The notes under the pieces are model-generated. The model was not told the DNA's origin and made no database searches. It worked only from the letters and a program-made list of their open reading frames with translations. The position numbers and the translations under genes are program-made. Positions 27,342-36,431 of a stretch of 64,000 bases of DNA are shown piece by piece. Positions within the stretch are counted from its first letter, which is position 1. Each line of letters opens with the position of its first letter. Source of the DNA: Oceanospirillaceae bacterium (lineage in GTDB: Bacteria > Pseudomonadota > Gammaproteobacteria > Pseudomonadales > Balneatricaceae); contig JABSQZ010000025.1 in assembly GCA_013215505.1 (NCBI GenBank), forward strand, positions 45,507-109,506, written 5' to 3'.

Positions 27342-28355
27342 TTAGCTCTCTGTAGCTGGTGCGTTGATCAGGGCCAGAGTGTTGTCTAGCATTCTGTTGG
27401 AAAAGCCCCACTCGTTGTCGTACCAGGACATGACTTTGACTTGTCGACCTGAAACTTTAGTTTGGGTTGCATCAAAGATGGATGACAACGGGTTGTGATT
27501 AAAATCTATCGACACTAAAGGCTGGGTATTGAAGCCAAGCACCTTGGAGTTTTTGCTGGCATCCATCAACAGTGCATTGATTTCTGTCACGCTGGTGGCT
27601 GTTTTAGCAATAAAGCTGAAATCGACCACGGAGACGTTAATAATGGGGACACGCATGGCCATGCCGTCGATTTTTCCTGCTAATTCTGGCAGTACCAGTC
27701 CTACGGCTGCCGCTGCGCCGGTGCTGGTGGGGATCATAGATGAAGTTGCTGATCGGGCTCGATAGGGATCGCTGTGGTAAGTATCCGATAAGTTCTGATC
27801 GTTAGTATAAGCGTGAATGGTGGTCATTATTCCAGACTCTATGCCTATATGCTGATCTAGTACTTGGGCAATAGGTGCCAGGCAGTTGGTGGTGCAAGAG
27901 GCGTTGGAAATAATTTGATGCTCGGCGCGCAATTGCTGGTGATTTACACCGTAGACAACTGTGGCGTCGACCTCTTTACCGGGGGCGGAGATAATCACTT
28001 TTCTAGAGCCCGCAGTAATGTGTGCGCTGGCCTGGTCTCTGTGGGTAAAGAATCCGGTGCATTCGTATACCACATCAATTTTTAATTGTTTCCAGGGGAG
28101 TTTGCTTGGGTCGCGCTCCGCTAAAATAGCAATTTTATCATCGTTGACAAACAGGTTTTCCTGATCGTGGCTAACCTTGCCCTGGAAAGGGCCGTGCACG
28201 GAGTCGTACTGAAATAAGTGCGCGTTTATATCGGCAGCCCCTAAATCGTTGATGGCAACTATCTGAATGTCTTTTCTGTGTTCGCCTTCGTATAAAGCTC
28301 TTAAAATATTTCGGCCGATTCTGCCGAAGCCATTGATAGCAACGCGAATAGTCAT
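27342..28355 (-). CDS. gap: Type I glyceraldehyde-3-phosphate dehydrogenase
   Basis: Gap oxidises glyceraldehyde 3-phosphate, the product of Eda, to 1,3-bisphosphoglycerate. The 337 residues show the Rossmann start [17 protein letters not shown], an Asp at 37 in VAINDLG that favours NAD, and the catalytic [14 protein letters not shown] with Cys154. The ATG has a good AGGAG site seven bases upstream. It is divergent from edd across a 243-bp gap that contains HexR-like palindromes. Confidence 0.96.
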   Translation of the reverse strand: MTIRVAINGFGRIGRNILRALYEGEHRKDIQIVAINDLGAADINAHLFQYDSVHGPFQGKVSHDQENLFVNDDKIAILAERDPSKLPWKQLKIDVVYECTGFFTHRDQASAHITAGSRKVIISAPGKEVDATVVYGVNHQQLRAEHQIISNASCTTNCLAPIAQVLDQHIGIESGIMTTIHAYTNDQNLSDTYHSDPYRARSATSSMIPTSTGAAAAVGLVLPELAGKIDGMAMRVPIINVSVVDFSFIAKTATSVTEINALLMDASKNSKVLGFNTQPLVSIDFNHNPLSSIFDATQTKVSGRQVKVMSWYDNEWGFSNRMLDNTLALINAPATES

Positions 28356-28386
28356 AATAGTTCTCCTAGCAGGTTAGTAAGTTTTC

Positions 28387-28394
28387 TAATATTA
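28387..28394. promoter_or_regulatory. Secondary HexR-like half palindrome near gap
   Basis: TAATATTA, a perfect eight-base palindrome in the context CTAATATTACT, repeats the core of the stronger site at 28436-28449 and lies about 35 bp before the gap start codon. The match to the HexR consensus is partial. Confidence 0.3.
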
Positions 28395-28435
28395 CTCCTT
28401 TTTTTGCATTTAGATAGCAATTTACCTTGGAAATC

Positions 28436-28449
28436 TTGTAATATTACAA
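28436..28449. promoter_or_regulatory. HexR-like operator between gap and edd
   Basis: TTGTAATATTACAA is a perfect 14-bp palindrome whose core is the same as that of the zwf-proximal site. It also satisfies the TTGT...ACAA outline reported for Pseudomonas HexR, though with a six-base spacing rather than seven or eight. It could control gap-pyk and edd-glk together. Confidence 0.5.
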
Positions 28450-28607
28450 CGTAATTTGAAGTGTAAGACTATCTGTCTAATTCTGCCGTCATAAACATTA
28501 GCCGGTCAGTTTTTATTAATGGCGCTAGCGTTTTTACACCGAGAAAGGTTTTACTAGGTTAAATATATAAAAAGAGCGACAATTGTCAGTGGAAAAAGGT
28601 GAATACA

Positions 28608-30422
28608 ATGCACAGTGAAATTATCCGAGTAACAGAGCGTATTATTAAGCGCAGCCGCGGCAGTCGCGGGGACTACATAACCAGAATGCAAAGTGCCCAG
28701 GAGCAAGGCGTGCACAGAGGGGTGTTGTCCTGTGGTAATTTAGCTCATGGTTTTGCCGCCTGTAATAGCAGTGATAAAAGCGCTTTAAAAATGACTAATG
28801 CGGTCAATATCGGCATGGTATCGGCTTATAACGATATGTTGTCTGCTCATCAGCCCTATCAAGACTACCCGGCTATCATTAAACAAACCGCTCAACAAAT
28901 GGGTTCAGTGGCGCAATTTGCCGGCGGCGTTCCCGCTATGTGTGATGGCGTCACTCAGGGGCAACCGGGCATGGAACTTAGCTTGTTTAGCCGTGACGTA
29001 ATCGCCATGTCCAGCGCGATCGGTTTATCTCACAATATGTTTGATGCTGCCGCCTATATGGGCGTTTGTGACAAAATTGTCCCCGGGCTGTTAATCGGCG
29101 CGTTGAGCTTTGGCCACCTTCCCAGTATTTTTGTCCCTGCAGGACCAATGCCCAGTGGCCTGGCTAATAAAGAAAAGGCACGGATCAGACAGCTGTATGC
29201 AGAGGGTAAAGTAGATCGCGATGCACTGCTGCAATGTGAGTCAGATTCGTACCACAGCGCAGGTACTTGTACTTTTTACGGTACCGCCAACAGTAATCAA
29301 CTGGTGGTTGAGCTGATGGGGCTGCACTTGCCCGGCTCATCTTTTGTCAATCCAGGTACCCCATTGCGCGAAGCTTTAACCCGTGAGGCGTGCCGCAAAT
29401 TAATCAAGATCACCCCGCAAAATGGCGGCTTTACACCACTTTATAAAATTGTCACTGAATATTCGCTGGTCAATGCTATCGTTGCGCTGTTGGCAACAGG
29501 TGGCTCTACCAACCACACTATGCACATCATCGCCATCGCCCGCGCGGCAGGGGTGATCATCAATTGGGATGACTTCTCCGACTTGTCGGCGGTAGTGCCA
29601 CTGCTAACCCGAATTTATCCCAATGGCGAAGCTGATATCAATCATTTCCATGCCGCCGGTGGCACTTCCTATTTAGTCAGAACTTTACTGGCGGGTGGGT
29701 TGATGCATAACAATGTCACTACAGTGATGGGTGAGGGGCTGTCGCACTACACTAAAGAGCCGTTTCTGGACGGGAATAAAATTGTCTGGCGCGAGGGCCC
29801 ACAAAGCAGTCTAGACACTGATGTGCTGACCAGTTACCAGCAACCTTTCAGCCCTGAAGGTGGGGTAAAACTGTTGCAGGGGAACTTGGGGAGAGCGGTG
29901 ATTAAGGTCTCTGCGGTTGCCAGTGAACACTATCAAGTCAGAGCTCCAGCAGTGGTGTTTGACGACCAAAATCAAATTGCCGAGCGCTTTGAAAATGGCG
30001 AGCTGGACAAAGATTTTATAGCCGTAGTGCGATTCCAGGGGCCGAGAGCTAACGGTATGCCCGAGCTACATAAATTGACACCTTTCCTGGGTTCGCTGCA
30101 AGATCGTGGTTTTAAAGTTGCACTAGTGACCGACGGGCGTATGTCCGGTGCATCGGGGAAAGTACCCGCTGCAATACACTTATGGCCAGAAGCCAGTGAA
30201 GGTGGGTTACTGGCAAAAGTGCAAGATGGCGATATGATCAGCGTCGATGCCAATACAGGTGTTATTCGTTTAGAAGTCGCAGAAGAGTTGTTAGAGCTTA
30301 GAGAATTGGCTAGCTTTGATCGACAAAAGAGCGCCGCGGGCATGGGGCGGGAATTATTTGCACCGCTGCGAGCACAAGTTAATTGTGCAGAACTCGGTGC
30401 CAGTGTCTTTCAGGGCGAGTGA
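28608..30422 (+). CDS. edd: 6-phosphogluconate dehydratase
   Basis: Edd dehydrates 6-phosphogluconate to KDPG, using an iron-sulfur cluster. The 604-residue protein from the ATG at 28608 (AAGGTG six bases upstream) belongs to the IlvD/Edd family. The cluster cysteines are seen in [20 protein letters not shown] and [13 protein letters not shown], and the C-terminal signature is [18 protein letters not shown]. Three extra residues from an upstream GTG are possible. It leads edd-glk-mutarotase, the second half of the Entner-Doudoroff set. Confidence 0.97.
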   Translation: MHSEIIRVTERIIKRSRGSRGDYITRMQSAQEQGVHRGVLSCGNLAHGFAACNSSDKSALKMTNAVNIGMVSAYNDMLSAHQPYQDYPAIIKQTAQQMGSVAQFAGGVPAMCDGVTQGQPGMELSLFSRDVIAMSSAIGLSHNMFDAAAYMGVCDKIVPGLLIGALSFGHLPSIFVPAGPMPSGLANKEKARIRQLYAEGKVDRDALLQCESDSYHSAGTCTFYGTANSNQLVVELMGLHLPGSSFVNPGTPLREALTREACRKLIKITPQNGGFTPLYKIVTEYSLVNAIVALLATGGSTNHTMHIIAIARAAGVIINWDDFSDLSAVVPLLTRIYPNGEADINHFHAAGGTSYLVRTLLAGGLMHNNVTTVMGEGLSHYTKEPFLDGNKIVWREGPQSSLDTDVLTSYQQPFSPEGGVKLLQGNLGRAVIKVSAVASEHYQVRAPAVVFDDQNQIAERFENGELDKDFIAVVRFQGPRANGMPELHKLTPFLGSLQDRGFKVALVTDGRMSGASGKVPAAIHLWPEASEGGLLAKVQDGDMISVDANTGVIRLEVAEELLELRELASFDRQKSAAGMGRELFAPLRAQVNCAELGASVFQGE

Positions 30423-30472
30423 CGCTAGCTTGCAAAGATGCCGGGTACAATTAGTCAGATGGAGTATTAGAG

Positions 30473-31462
30473 TTGAATTATTATGCACTTGTAGGTGATA
30501 TAGGGGGGACTAACGCCCGCTTTGCCCTAGTGACTAAAGACAGTGTTGAATTGCATCATGTGCAAGTACTTAGCTGCGTGGACTACCAAAACTTCGATGT
30601 CGCCTATCAGCATTACTACGCAAAACTGGGCCTGGAGCCTCTGCCGGTGGCGAGCATCTCTTTTGCCTGCCCGGTAACTGAGCGGATTAATATGACCAAC
30701 AACCACTGGTCATTTAATATCGCAGCTATGGCACAGCGTCTAGCCCTGACTGAGTTTAAAGTACTCAACGATTTTACAGCGATGGCTTACGGAACGCTGG
30801 CACTGCAAGCAGAAGATAAAGTACTAGTACAACAGGGGTGTGCAATGCAACATAGCCCCAGGCTAGTGATCGGGCCTGGTACCGGTTTAGGGGTGGCGAG
30901 TCTAGTGCCTATGGCAGCTACTTGCGAGACTGATTCCACTGCCGGTGAAAACCGCTGGCAGGCTGTAGCCACTGAGGGAGGACATATTTCGTTTGCACCT
31001 CTGGATAGCCTGCAAATCCAAATATGGCAAATATTACAACAGCAATATGGGCGGGTATCAGTGGAGAGAATTCTCTGTGGTGACGGTATATTGGCGCTGT
31101 ATCTGGCTATCTGTAAGATCAAACGCAGTAAAGTACTGTTGAGTAACGCTGCAGAAATTACCGACGCTGCAAAACAGCGCAGTAATGCTGAGGCCGTTCT
31201 CAGCATGCAAAGTTTCTGTCAGATCCTAGGCGCAGTTACCGGAGATATGGTACTGGCTCAGGGGGCGAGAGGCGGAGTCTATCTCTGCGGTGGGATCTTA
31301 CCACGGGTGCAGGAGTTTTTACTGGAGAGCGAATTTTGCGCTGCGATGGCTAACAAGGGTCGATTGCGAGACTATACCAGCTCGGTGCCAGTGTGGTTGT
31401 GTAATAGTGAATACCCTGGATTGTTAGGGGCAGCCACGGCACTGAAGATGAAATCAGTTTAA
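30473..31462 (+). CDS. glk: Glucokinase (ROK-independent, bacterial Glk type)
   Basis: Glk phosphorylates intracellular glucose with ATP to feed Zwf. The 329-residue protein opens with VGDIGGTNARFALV, the phosphate-binding loop, and has VLNDFTAMAYG with the catalytic Asp, IGPGTGLGVASLV, ATEGGHISFAP and YLCGGILPRV. The start is TTG at 30473 with GGAG 11 bases upstream. The preceding edd stop is 50 bp away. The presence of glk suggests that free glucose enters the cytoplasm by a transporter not located in this window. Confidence 0.95.
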   Translation: MNYYALVGDIGGTNARFALVTKDSVELHHVQVLSCVDYQNFDVAYQHYYAKLGLEPLPVASISFACPVTERINMTNNHWSFNIAAMAQRLALTEFKVLNDFTAMAYGTLALQAEDKVLVQQGCAMQHSPRLVIGPGTGLGVASLVPMAATCETDSTAGENRWQAVATEGGHISFAPLDSLQIQIWQILQQQYGRVSVERILCGDGILALYLAICKIKRSKVLLSNAAEITDAAKQRSNAEAVLSMQSFCQILGAVTGDMVLAQGARGGVYLCGGILPRVQEFLLESEFCAAMANKGRLRDYTSSVPVWLCNSEYPGLLGAATALKMKSV

Positions 31463-31473
31463 CAGGGATAAAT

Positions 31474-32364
31474 ATGCAGCCTCTATTTGCACAATACAGT
31501 CACGGCCTACATGAAATACACTACTTGGGAAAAGCTAGCTGGCTGATAGTTCAGTCCTGGGGTGAGTTATTGGTGGCGAAAACAGGTGCGCAAATACTGC
31601 ATTATCAGCCGTTAGAACAACAGCCAGTGTTTTGGCTGAATGAAACTGAGCAAGTTCTGCCCAGTGCTCAAAATAACTCTGCAGTGGCAGAACCTGTGCG
31701 AGGTGGTGTACCTTTGTGTTGGCCATGGTTTGGTTTTCATGGAGATGATACTAAACCTAAGCACGGTCTGGCACGCACTGCCCAATGGCATCTGCAGCAG
31801 CACAAAACACTGAACGCTGGATCTGAGCTGAGCCGTTTGCTTTTTAGGCCAACGCAGCAGCCGGAGCCTGTCTTAGATGTGCTACTACAGCTAGAAATCA
31901 GCAGAAACCTGTTACAGATTACCCTCTCTACAAAAAATGTCAGTGCCGTAGAGCAACCGTTAACACAAGCGCTACACAGTTATTTTTTAGTGTCTGACTG
32001 TGCTGCTATTGAGTTGCAAGGTTTAAAAAATTGTGATTACTTTGATAAATTAGACGCCGGTGCCCTTAAAACTCAATCGCAAACACTCGCCAATATTCAG
32101 TCGATAGATAATATTTATCATCACAGTGGCACAGTCACAATTATCGATCCTAAGATGGAACGCAACATAGTAGTGACTAAACAATCTAGTCGATCTACAG
32201 TCGTGTGGAACCCGGGATCGGCAGCTGAGGAGCTTGCTATTGTGAGAGAACAGCAGTTTATTTGCGTCGAAGCGGCTAACACTGAAGTGGATCAGCTAGT
32301 ACTTAGCCCAGGGCAAAATGTGAGTTTGCAACAGAGCATTGTCATCGAAACTATAGATGCCTAA
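31474..32364 (+). CDS. D-hexose-6-phosphate mutarotase (YeaD-like)
   Basis: A 296-residue aldose-1-epimerase-fold protein of the glucose-6-phosphate 1-epimerase group, which equilibrates the alpha and beta anomers of glucose 6-phosphate; Zwf uses the beta form. Recognisable blocks are PVRGGVPLCWPWFG with the phosphate-contacting Arg, KHGLARTAQW, and TVVWNPGS. It starts 11 bp after glk, so the two are probably cotranslated. YeaD homologues are often next to gap or glk genes. Confidence 0.9.
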   Translation: MQPLFAQYSHGLHEIHYLGKASWLIVQSWGELLVAKTGAQILHYQPLEQQPVFWLNETEQVLPSAQNNSAVAEPVRGGVPLCWPWFGFHGDDTKPKHGLARTAQWHLQQHKTLNAGSELSRLLFRPTQQPEPVLDVLLQLEISRNLLQITLSTKNVSAVEQPLTQALHSYFLVSDCAAIELQGLKNCDYFDKLDAGALKTQSQTLANIQSIDNIYHHSGTVTIIDPKMERNIVVTKQSSRSTVVWNPGSAAEELAIVREQQFICVEAANTEVDQLVLSPGQNVSLQQSIVIETIDA

Positions 32365-32506
32365 GGGCAGCAAATCTGTTGGAAGTTAACCAAGCTCTGG
32401 ATGGCACCTATAACCTCTGTATTGAAATCAAAGCGCCCAGGGCGTACAGATCAACACAGTCTGATTACTACAGCATACTTTAACAACCGTATAAAAATGC
32501 AATCCA

Positions 32507-33193
32507 CTATCTCTGACATTGCTGCAGGTTATCGGTATTCATCTTGGTTAAGTATTTATTGTGCACCCAACCCGATATTCCCTTGTATTCGATCGCACAC
32601 CATTTCCCCTGGCATTTGAAACGTTTGATACAGCTGGAGTTGAATGCTGCAGCGGCCAGTTTTTTACTTTTATAGTCGGCAGATTGACGAATATTTAAGC
32701 TGTCGTTGGCTTTGACGTTATTGACTTTTACCCAGGAGAAAGCTGCGCTGACTTTTTCAGCGGGCTTTTCAACAGCGGTCGGGGTTACCTTATTTGTATT
32801 GGCATCGATCGAAGGAGGCAGATCAGCTTTCGCCAGACAGGCATCAGTATCTGTTTGCAGTTCACTGAACTGTTTCAAAAGTGCTTCACTAGTAGCGTAC
32901 TTGATGTTGTTAATATCGATTAAACAGAGACCTTGATTACAGCTGTATAACTTTATGCATTGAGTAGCCGTTTGGATGGTTGATGTTGCGTCGCTAGTGA
33001 TAGGTAATATCTGAACTGCGGGGATAGGGGCAGAGCTAGATAACAGAGTAACAGTGTTAGACTTGTCTGCCTGGTCAAAGATTTTTTGTACATCCTGAAT
33101 ATTCATATCAGTAAAAAATCCGGAGGCGAGGATAGAAGTACTAGCGATAGCAAGTGGTAATGCCAGTAAGATTGAAGCACTTCTTTTAAACAT
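32507..33193 (-). CDS. Periplasmic protein with C-terminal bacterial SH3 domain
   Basis: The 228-residue protein has a signal peptide ending near ASTSILA-SG. The middle part (about 30-130) has two cysteine-containing segments and no family I recognise. The C-terminal 75 residues form an SH3b-like domain (VKANDSLNIRQSADYKSKK... WCAIEYKGISGWVHNKYL), of the kind that binds peptidoglycan or metals in other envelope proteins. There are eight cysteines in the mature protein, probably disulfide-bonded. It stands alone and converges with the mutarotase gene. Confidence 0.75.
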   Translation of the reverse strand: MFKRSASILLALPLAIASTSILASGFFTDMNIQDVQKIFDQADKSNTVTLLSSSAPIPAVQILPITSDATSTIQTATQCIKLYSCNQGLCLIDINNIKYATSEALLKQFSELQTDTDACLAKADLPPSIDANTNKVTPTAVEKPAEKVSAAFSWVKVNNVKANDSLNIRQSADYKSKKLAAAAFNSSCIKRFKCQGKWCAIEYKGISGWVHNKYLTKMNTDNLQQCQR

Positions 33194-33256
33194 CCTGATC
33201 CCTTTATATGAGTAAAATCTATTAGTTGTAATACTAGTTCAGTTTATTCAGAGAGA

Positions 33257-33718
33257 CTAATATATACCAATATCCAGTCCACAAGCTATGCTTTCACCTA
33301 AACTATGACATTCTGTTAAATAATTTTCCTGCCAGGGGCCGCGGCAAATTAATTCCGGCTGAATTTGCCGCCACTTCAGACCTTTACAGATACTTTGGAT
33401 GGCATTATTAGTGCCGGTGCCATCGTGGCCGGCGCGGATATAATAACTAAAAGACAGCCCCTGCTTAAGCTCCAGGCAGGGGTAGTAAATACGATCAAAA
33501 AAATCTTTTAAGGCTCCGCTCATATAGCCTAAGTTTTCAGTAGTGCCTAATATTATTGCATCACAAGCTAATACATCTTCTGCAGTGGCGGACAGGGGAG
33601 GGATCCAAATCGCACTGATGTTGGTGAATTCTGACTGTTGCGCCCCGGCTAACACAGATGCCACCATTTTTTCAGTATTGGGAGAGGGAGCATGGGCAAT
33701 AATTAATAATTTTTTCAT
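33257..33718 (-). CDS. Flavodoxin-like / NAD(P)H-dependent FMN reductase family protein
   Basis: A 153-residue flavoprotein of the flavodoxin fold. The N-terminal KKLLIIAHAPSPNTEKM is the FMN phosphate-binding loop, and CDAIILGTTENLGYMSGALKDFFDRIYYP is the typical second flavin-contact loop of NADPH-dependent FMN reductases. Substrate unknown. It lies 30 bp downstream of the GreA/GreB-like gene on the same strand. Confidence 0.75.
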   Translation of the reverse strand: MKKLLIIAHAPSPNTEKMVASVLAGAQQSEFTNISAIWIPPLSATAEDVLACDAIILGTTENLGYMSGALKDFFDRIYYPCLELKQGLSFSYYIRAGHDGTGTNNAIQSICKGLKWRQIQPELICRGPWQENYLTECHSLGESIACGLDIGIY

Positions 33719-33747
33719 AAGTTAACCCGCTGCAAGATGGCTATCTG

Positions 33748-34263
33748 CTAGTAAATATCGATAATATCATATTCAATGTTTTTGCCGGAATTGACGATAA
33801 CCACTTGATCATCAATTTGTTTTTCCAACAGCCCACTGCCTAGTGGAGATTTGGCTGATATCAGTCGTACAGCCTGGCCATGGTAGTTAATCAATGCACC
33901 ACCACTGATAGGTAGGATAAAAAAAAAGTCGTAAAACTTGTCAGGCTTAACACTGGATTCAAGTTGAACTACTGCCCCTAATTTTATCCTCAGTTCGCTT
34001 TTTATTGCGAGTTCAGGTTTGAGCTGAACTTGCAGTTGTTTGATACGTTGGATATCTGCATTTAGTTCAAGTGCTCTTACCGATTGGCCGTGGGCCAGGT
34101 AAGCTTGTTCCAGTCCAAGTGTGTCATACCTAGATTCGGCGACACACTCGCGGTGAGTAGCTTGGGAGTGCGCGCTACTTGCAGCTTGCTCTGAAGTATC
34201 AAGCTGCGCGTTGAGATCAGTTAATACCAATTCTAATAATAACTGTTTGTCGAATGCTTTTAT
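33748..34263 (-). CDS. GreA/GreB-like elongation factor domain protein, start codon unusual
   Basis: A small protein of the group often annotated as transcription elongation factor, related to the GreB-like proteins of Pseudomonas. The N-terminal half is helical (LTDLNAQLDTSEQAASSAHSQATHRE), with RYDTLGLEQAYLAHGQ. The C-terminal domain has the Gre fold signature SPLGSGLLEKQIDDQVVI. Homologues begin with a helix equivalent to KAFDKQLLLELVLTDL, which is encoded here but has no ATG, GTG or TTG; an ATA at 34263 sits six bases after AGGT. The first standard codon, TTG at 34230, would remove most of that helix. Binding to the RNA polymerase secondary channel is inferred from the family. Confidence 0.7.
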   Translation of the reverse strand: MKAFDKQLLLELVLTDLNAQLDTSEQAASSAHSQATHRECVAESRYDTLGLEQAYLAHGQSVRALELNADIQRIKQLQVQLKPELAIKSELRIKLGAVVQLESSVKPDKFYDFFFILPISGGALINYHGQAVRLISAKSPLGSGLLEKQIDDQVVIVNSGKNIEYDIIDIY

Positions 34264-34271
34264 GGTTATAC

Positions 34272-34538
34272 CTAGTTCTTTTTCAGAGGGTGATCAGCAG
34301 GTAATTGCTTTTCTACCCAGAGGGCGAGCTTATGTTTCATGCCTGAGCCGTCTTCCTTAGCGGCGGGAAGTGGGACTATTAATTTGTCTTGTACTAACAG
34401 CCGGTAAATCGCTTCAACTTTAATGCTGAGTGAGTCTGATGGCTCAAATTTTCCAGCACCACGCTGTTGAATATAGACGCTACCGATACGTATAGCTTCT
34501 TTTAATAAAGGGGCATCTTGCTTGAGTTGTGACTTCAT
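34272..34538 (-). CDS. Small DUF5062-like protein
   Basis: An 88-residue cytoplasmic protein starting at the ATG at 34538 (GAGGAATTAT upstream is a good ribosome-binding site). The sequence MKSQLKQDAPLLKEAIRIGSV, then YRLLVQDKLIVPLP and MKHKLALWVEKQLPADHPL, resembles a short conserved family in gammaproteobacteria that I recall as DUF5062. No function is known. An in-frame extension upstream to 34799 exists but overlaps the start of the divergent hydrolase gene and is not protein-like. Eight bases separate its stop from the possible start of the Gre-like gene. Confidence 0.65.
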   Translation of the reverse strand: MKSQLKQDAPLLKEAIRIGSVYIQQRGAGKFEPSDSLSIKVEAIYRLLVQDKLIVPLPAAKEDGSGMKHKLALWVEKQLPADHPLKKN

Positions 34539-34625
34539 ATAATTCCTCGTTTCCAAGCTGAGGGAGATGTAGTAAAGGTCTAATTGAATTACAATCGCAT
34601 ACTCTTTCACTAACGAGCTCAAAGT

Positions 34626-35261
34626 ATGCACTATAGAATAATTCCTGTAACTGCTTTTTCCCAAAACTGTTCGGTATTTTGGTGTGATAAAACTAAAAAG
34701 GCGGCGGTGATTGACCCGGGTGGAGATGTAGAGAAAGTGATGCAATTTATAGAGCAACAGCAACTGAGTCTGGAAAAAATCTTTCTTACTCACGGACACT
34801 TAGATCATGTAGGAGGAGTTGCACGGCTGCTAGAGAGCTACCCAGTGCCAGTGGAGGGGCCGCACATTGCCGATAATTTTTGGATTGAGGCACTGACTGA
34901 GCAGTGCAAGATGTTTGGCTTTGAACAAGTAGCAAGTTTCAAACCTGATCGCTGGTTGGTTGAGGGGGATACTGTGAGTTTTGGCGAACAGCAGTTAGAA
35001 GTACTGCACTGTCCAGGGCACACTCCCGGGCATATTGTTTTTTACCATCGCCAGCAACAATTATTGCAAGTAGGGGATGTACTGTTTAACGGCTCTATCG
35101 GTCGCACAGATTTTCCGCAGGGGAATCATCGGCAATTACTGGATTCCATTAAACAAAAGTTACTGCCACTAGGCGATGCTATAAAATTTATTCCAGGTCA
35201 TGGCCCGATGTCTGATTTGGGTACTGAGCGAACAACCAATCCACACTTGACTGGACTCTGA
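34626..35261 (+). CDS. Metallo-beta-lactamase-fold hydrolase (GloB/YcbL-like)
   Basis: A 211-residue zinc hydrolase with the signature THGHLDHVGG (about 55-64), later metal ligands in HCPGHTPGH and the terminal PGHGPMSDLGTER. The short form without the glyoxalase II C-terminal domain corresponds to YcbL-type type II glyoxalases, which hydrolyse S-lactoylglutathione in vitro. It is divergent from the DUF5062-like gene, with 87 bp between starts. The physiological substrate is not certain. Confidence 0.88.
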   Translation: MHYRIIPVTAFSQNCSVFWCDKTKKAAVIDPGGDVEKVMQFIEQQQLSLEKIFLTHGHLDHVGGVARLLESYPVPVEGPHIADNFWIEALTEQCKMFGFEQVASFKPDRWLVEGDTVSFGEQQLEVLHCPGHTPGHIVFYHRQQQLLQVGDVLFNGSIGRTDFPQGNHRQLLDSIKQKLLPLGDAIKFIPGHGPMSDLGTERTTNPHLTGL

Positions 35262-35632
35262 ATTGCCAGCTTAATTAACAGCTCGACTGCTCATCTTTTG
35301 CTTAGAAATCTTTATCTCTGATTCGATCTGAGCCCTGATTTCATTTTCAGCGGTTTGTCTGCTACAAGCCCACAGTAACAATTCATAACACTATTTGATG
35401 AACAGGAAATTTTATGACCGACTGAGAGTCGTTCAATTGAGGGGTTTAACTAAAGATACCGATAAATATTGTTCATTTCGACTCTCAGGGGAGTTTTTTG
35501 AATGGGCCCTTTTACAGGAATAAAAGCTGTGGGGATTAAGATAATTACTCACCCAGTTCGCTGCCAGCGAGGAAGGTATTTTGCTCAGATAGGTACTAGC
35601 AAAGCTATTTAGATATCATCTGCTGTCTGTGA
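35262..35632. other. Intergenic region with an attenuator-like set of inverted repeats
   Basis: A 371-bp gap with no likely coding region. It contains CTGAGAGTCG (35422-35431) and CGACTCTCAG (35479-35488), perfectly complementary across 47 bases. The left arm also forms a small hairpin of its own (35419-35431), and the right arm overlaps ACTC...GAGT followed by T6 (35494-35499). A plus-strand transcript could fold in alternative ways, ending in a U run. No plus-strand gene follows. Confidence 0.4.
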
Positions 35633-36043
35633 TTAGCGAGTGCGCTTAATGGTAAATCTATTCTGGCTGTTGAAAGCCGTGGCTTTAGCATGGGCCATAG
35701 CAATGTGCTTACTGCTAGTCACTTTGTCTATCAAGACTAGTTGCAGTAGCTGTTCACTAAGGTTGGCATCGCCTTTGCAAAAACCTGGCACTGTAGCGTC
35801 TGTGTGACAAAAATCGGATGAGTGACAGAAAGTTTCTAAGGTTGGAGTCCAACTCTGGCCGCTCTTTAGTACTACCCGGTTGTTATTGGTCAGCTGAATT
35901 TCCAAGCTGTCCGCTACCCCGGTAATAATCTTGTCTCCGGCAAAAATATTATTGTTTAAATACAAGTTCCACTGCTCTCCACCGATCCCTTGCACAGTTG
36001 CAGTATTGGTTAAAGAAATTACCTTGCCGATAGCAATCATCAT
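35633..36043 (-). CDS. Small FecR/retention-module-like protein
   Basis: The 136-residue protein has no signal peptide. Residues about 4-65 (IGKVISLTNTATVQG... NNNIFAGDKIITGVADSLEIQL) resemble the beta-rich FecR domain or the N-terminal retention module of giant LapA-type adhesins, in which a short domain is followed by GD.I.T and a run of hydrophobic strands. The rest carries three cysteines, of which two are in C-HSSDF-C, and a basic tail. It is far shorter than an adhesin, so it is either an independent small protein or what remains of a larger gene. Function unknown. Confidence 0.5.
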   Translation of the reverse strand: MMIAIGKVISLTNTATVQGIGGEQWNLYLNNNIFAGDKIITGVADSLEIQLTNNNRVVLKSGQSWTPTLETFCHSSDFCHTDATVPGFCKGDANLSEQLLQLVLIDKVTSSKHIAMAHAKATAFNSQNRFTIKRTR

Positions 36044-36431
36044 CGCACCTGTTTTATAGTCAATTTAAAGAGAAATATAGCATCCAAATAGGAACTTTAA
36101 CATGCTAAGTTAATTTTCAGTTCATAATATCCGGTTTATCTATTTATACCATAGCTGCATTAGAACTTAGGAATAAGTCTTAGAATTTCTAGGCTGTTTT
36201 GGCTATAAATGACTGATTCTATGGAGTCTAAATCTCAATATTAGCGACTCACTCACCTGCAGAATTTAAGCGATAAAATCGGCAAATTTCACTTGTAGTT
36301 AATTATGCTCCCAGCTTCTTTGGCTCAGTATGCACAGCTGGGGGAAGCTCAGGATTAGTAAGCAAAGCGCATATTCAGTGGCTTGATGGCCCAGGGGACC
36401 GTGTTTACATTGATGCCGCGCAATGCTGTCT
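36044..36431. other. Intergenic region containing a decayed copy of part of the tetR gene
   Basis: A 388-bp gap. Bases 36369-36404 are identical to 36559-36594 inside the tetR gene (190 bp apart), and similarity continues imperfectly to about 36335. The copy would read HGPLGHQATEYA on the minus strand before diverging. The rest of the region shows no gene. Confidence 0.7.

Noticed and set aside
34539..34799. Longer N-terminus for the DUF5062-like protein
   Set aside because: The extension overlaps the well-supported start of the divergent metallo-hydrolase gene, its composition is not protein-like, and the ATG at 34538 has a good ribosome-binding site.
36044..36431. Insertion sequence remnant downstream of tetR
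   Set aside because: The duplicated segment is part of the regulator gene itself; no transposase fragment or terminal inverted repeats were found.
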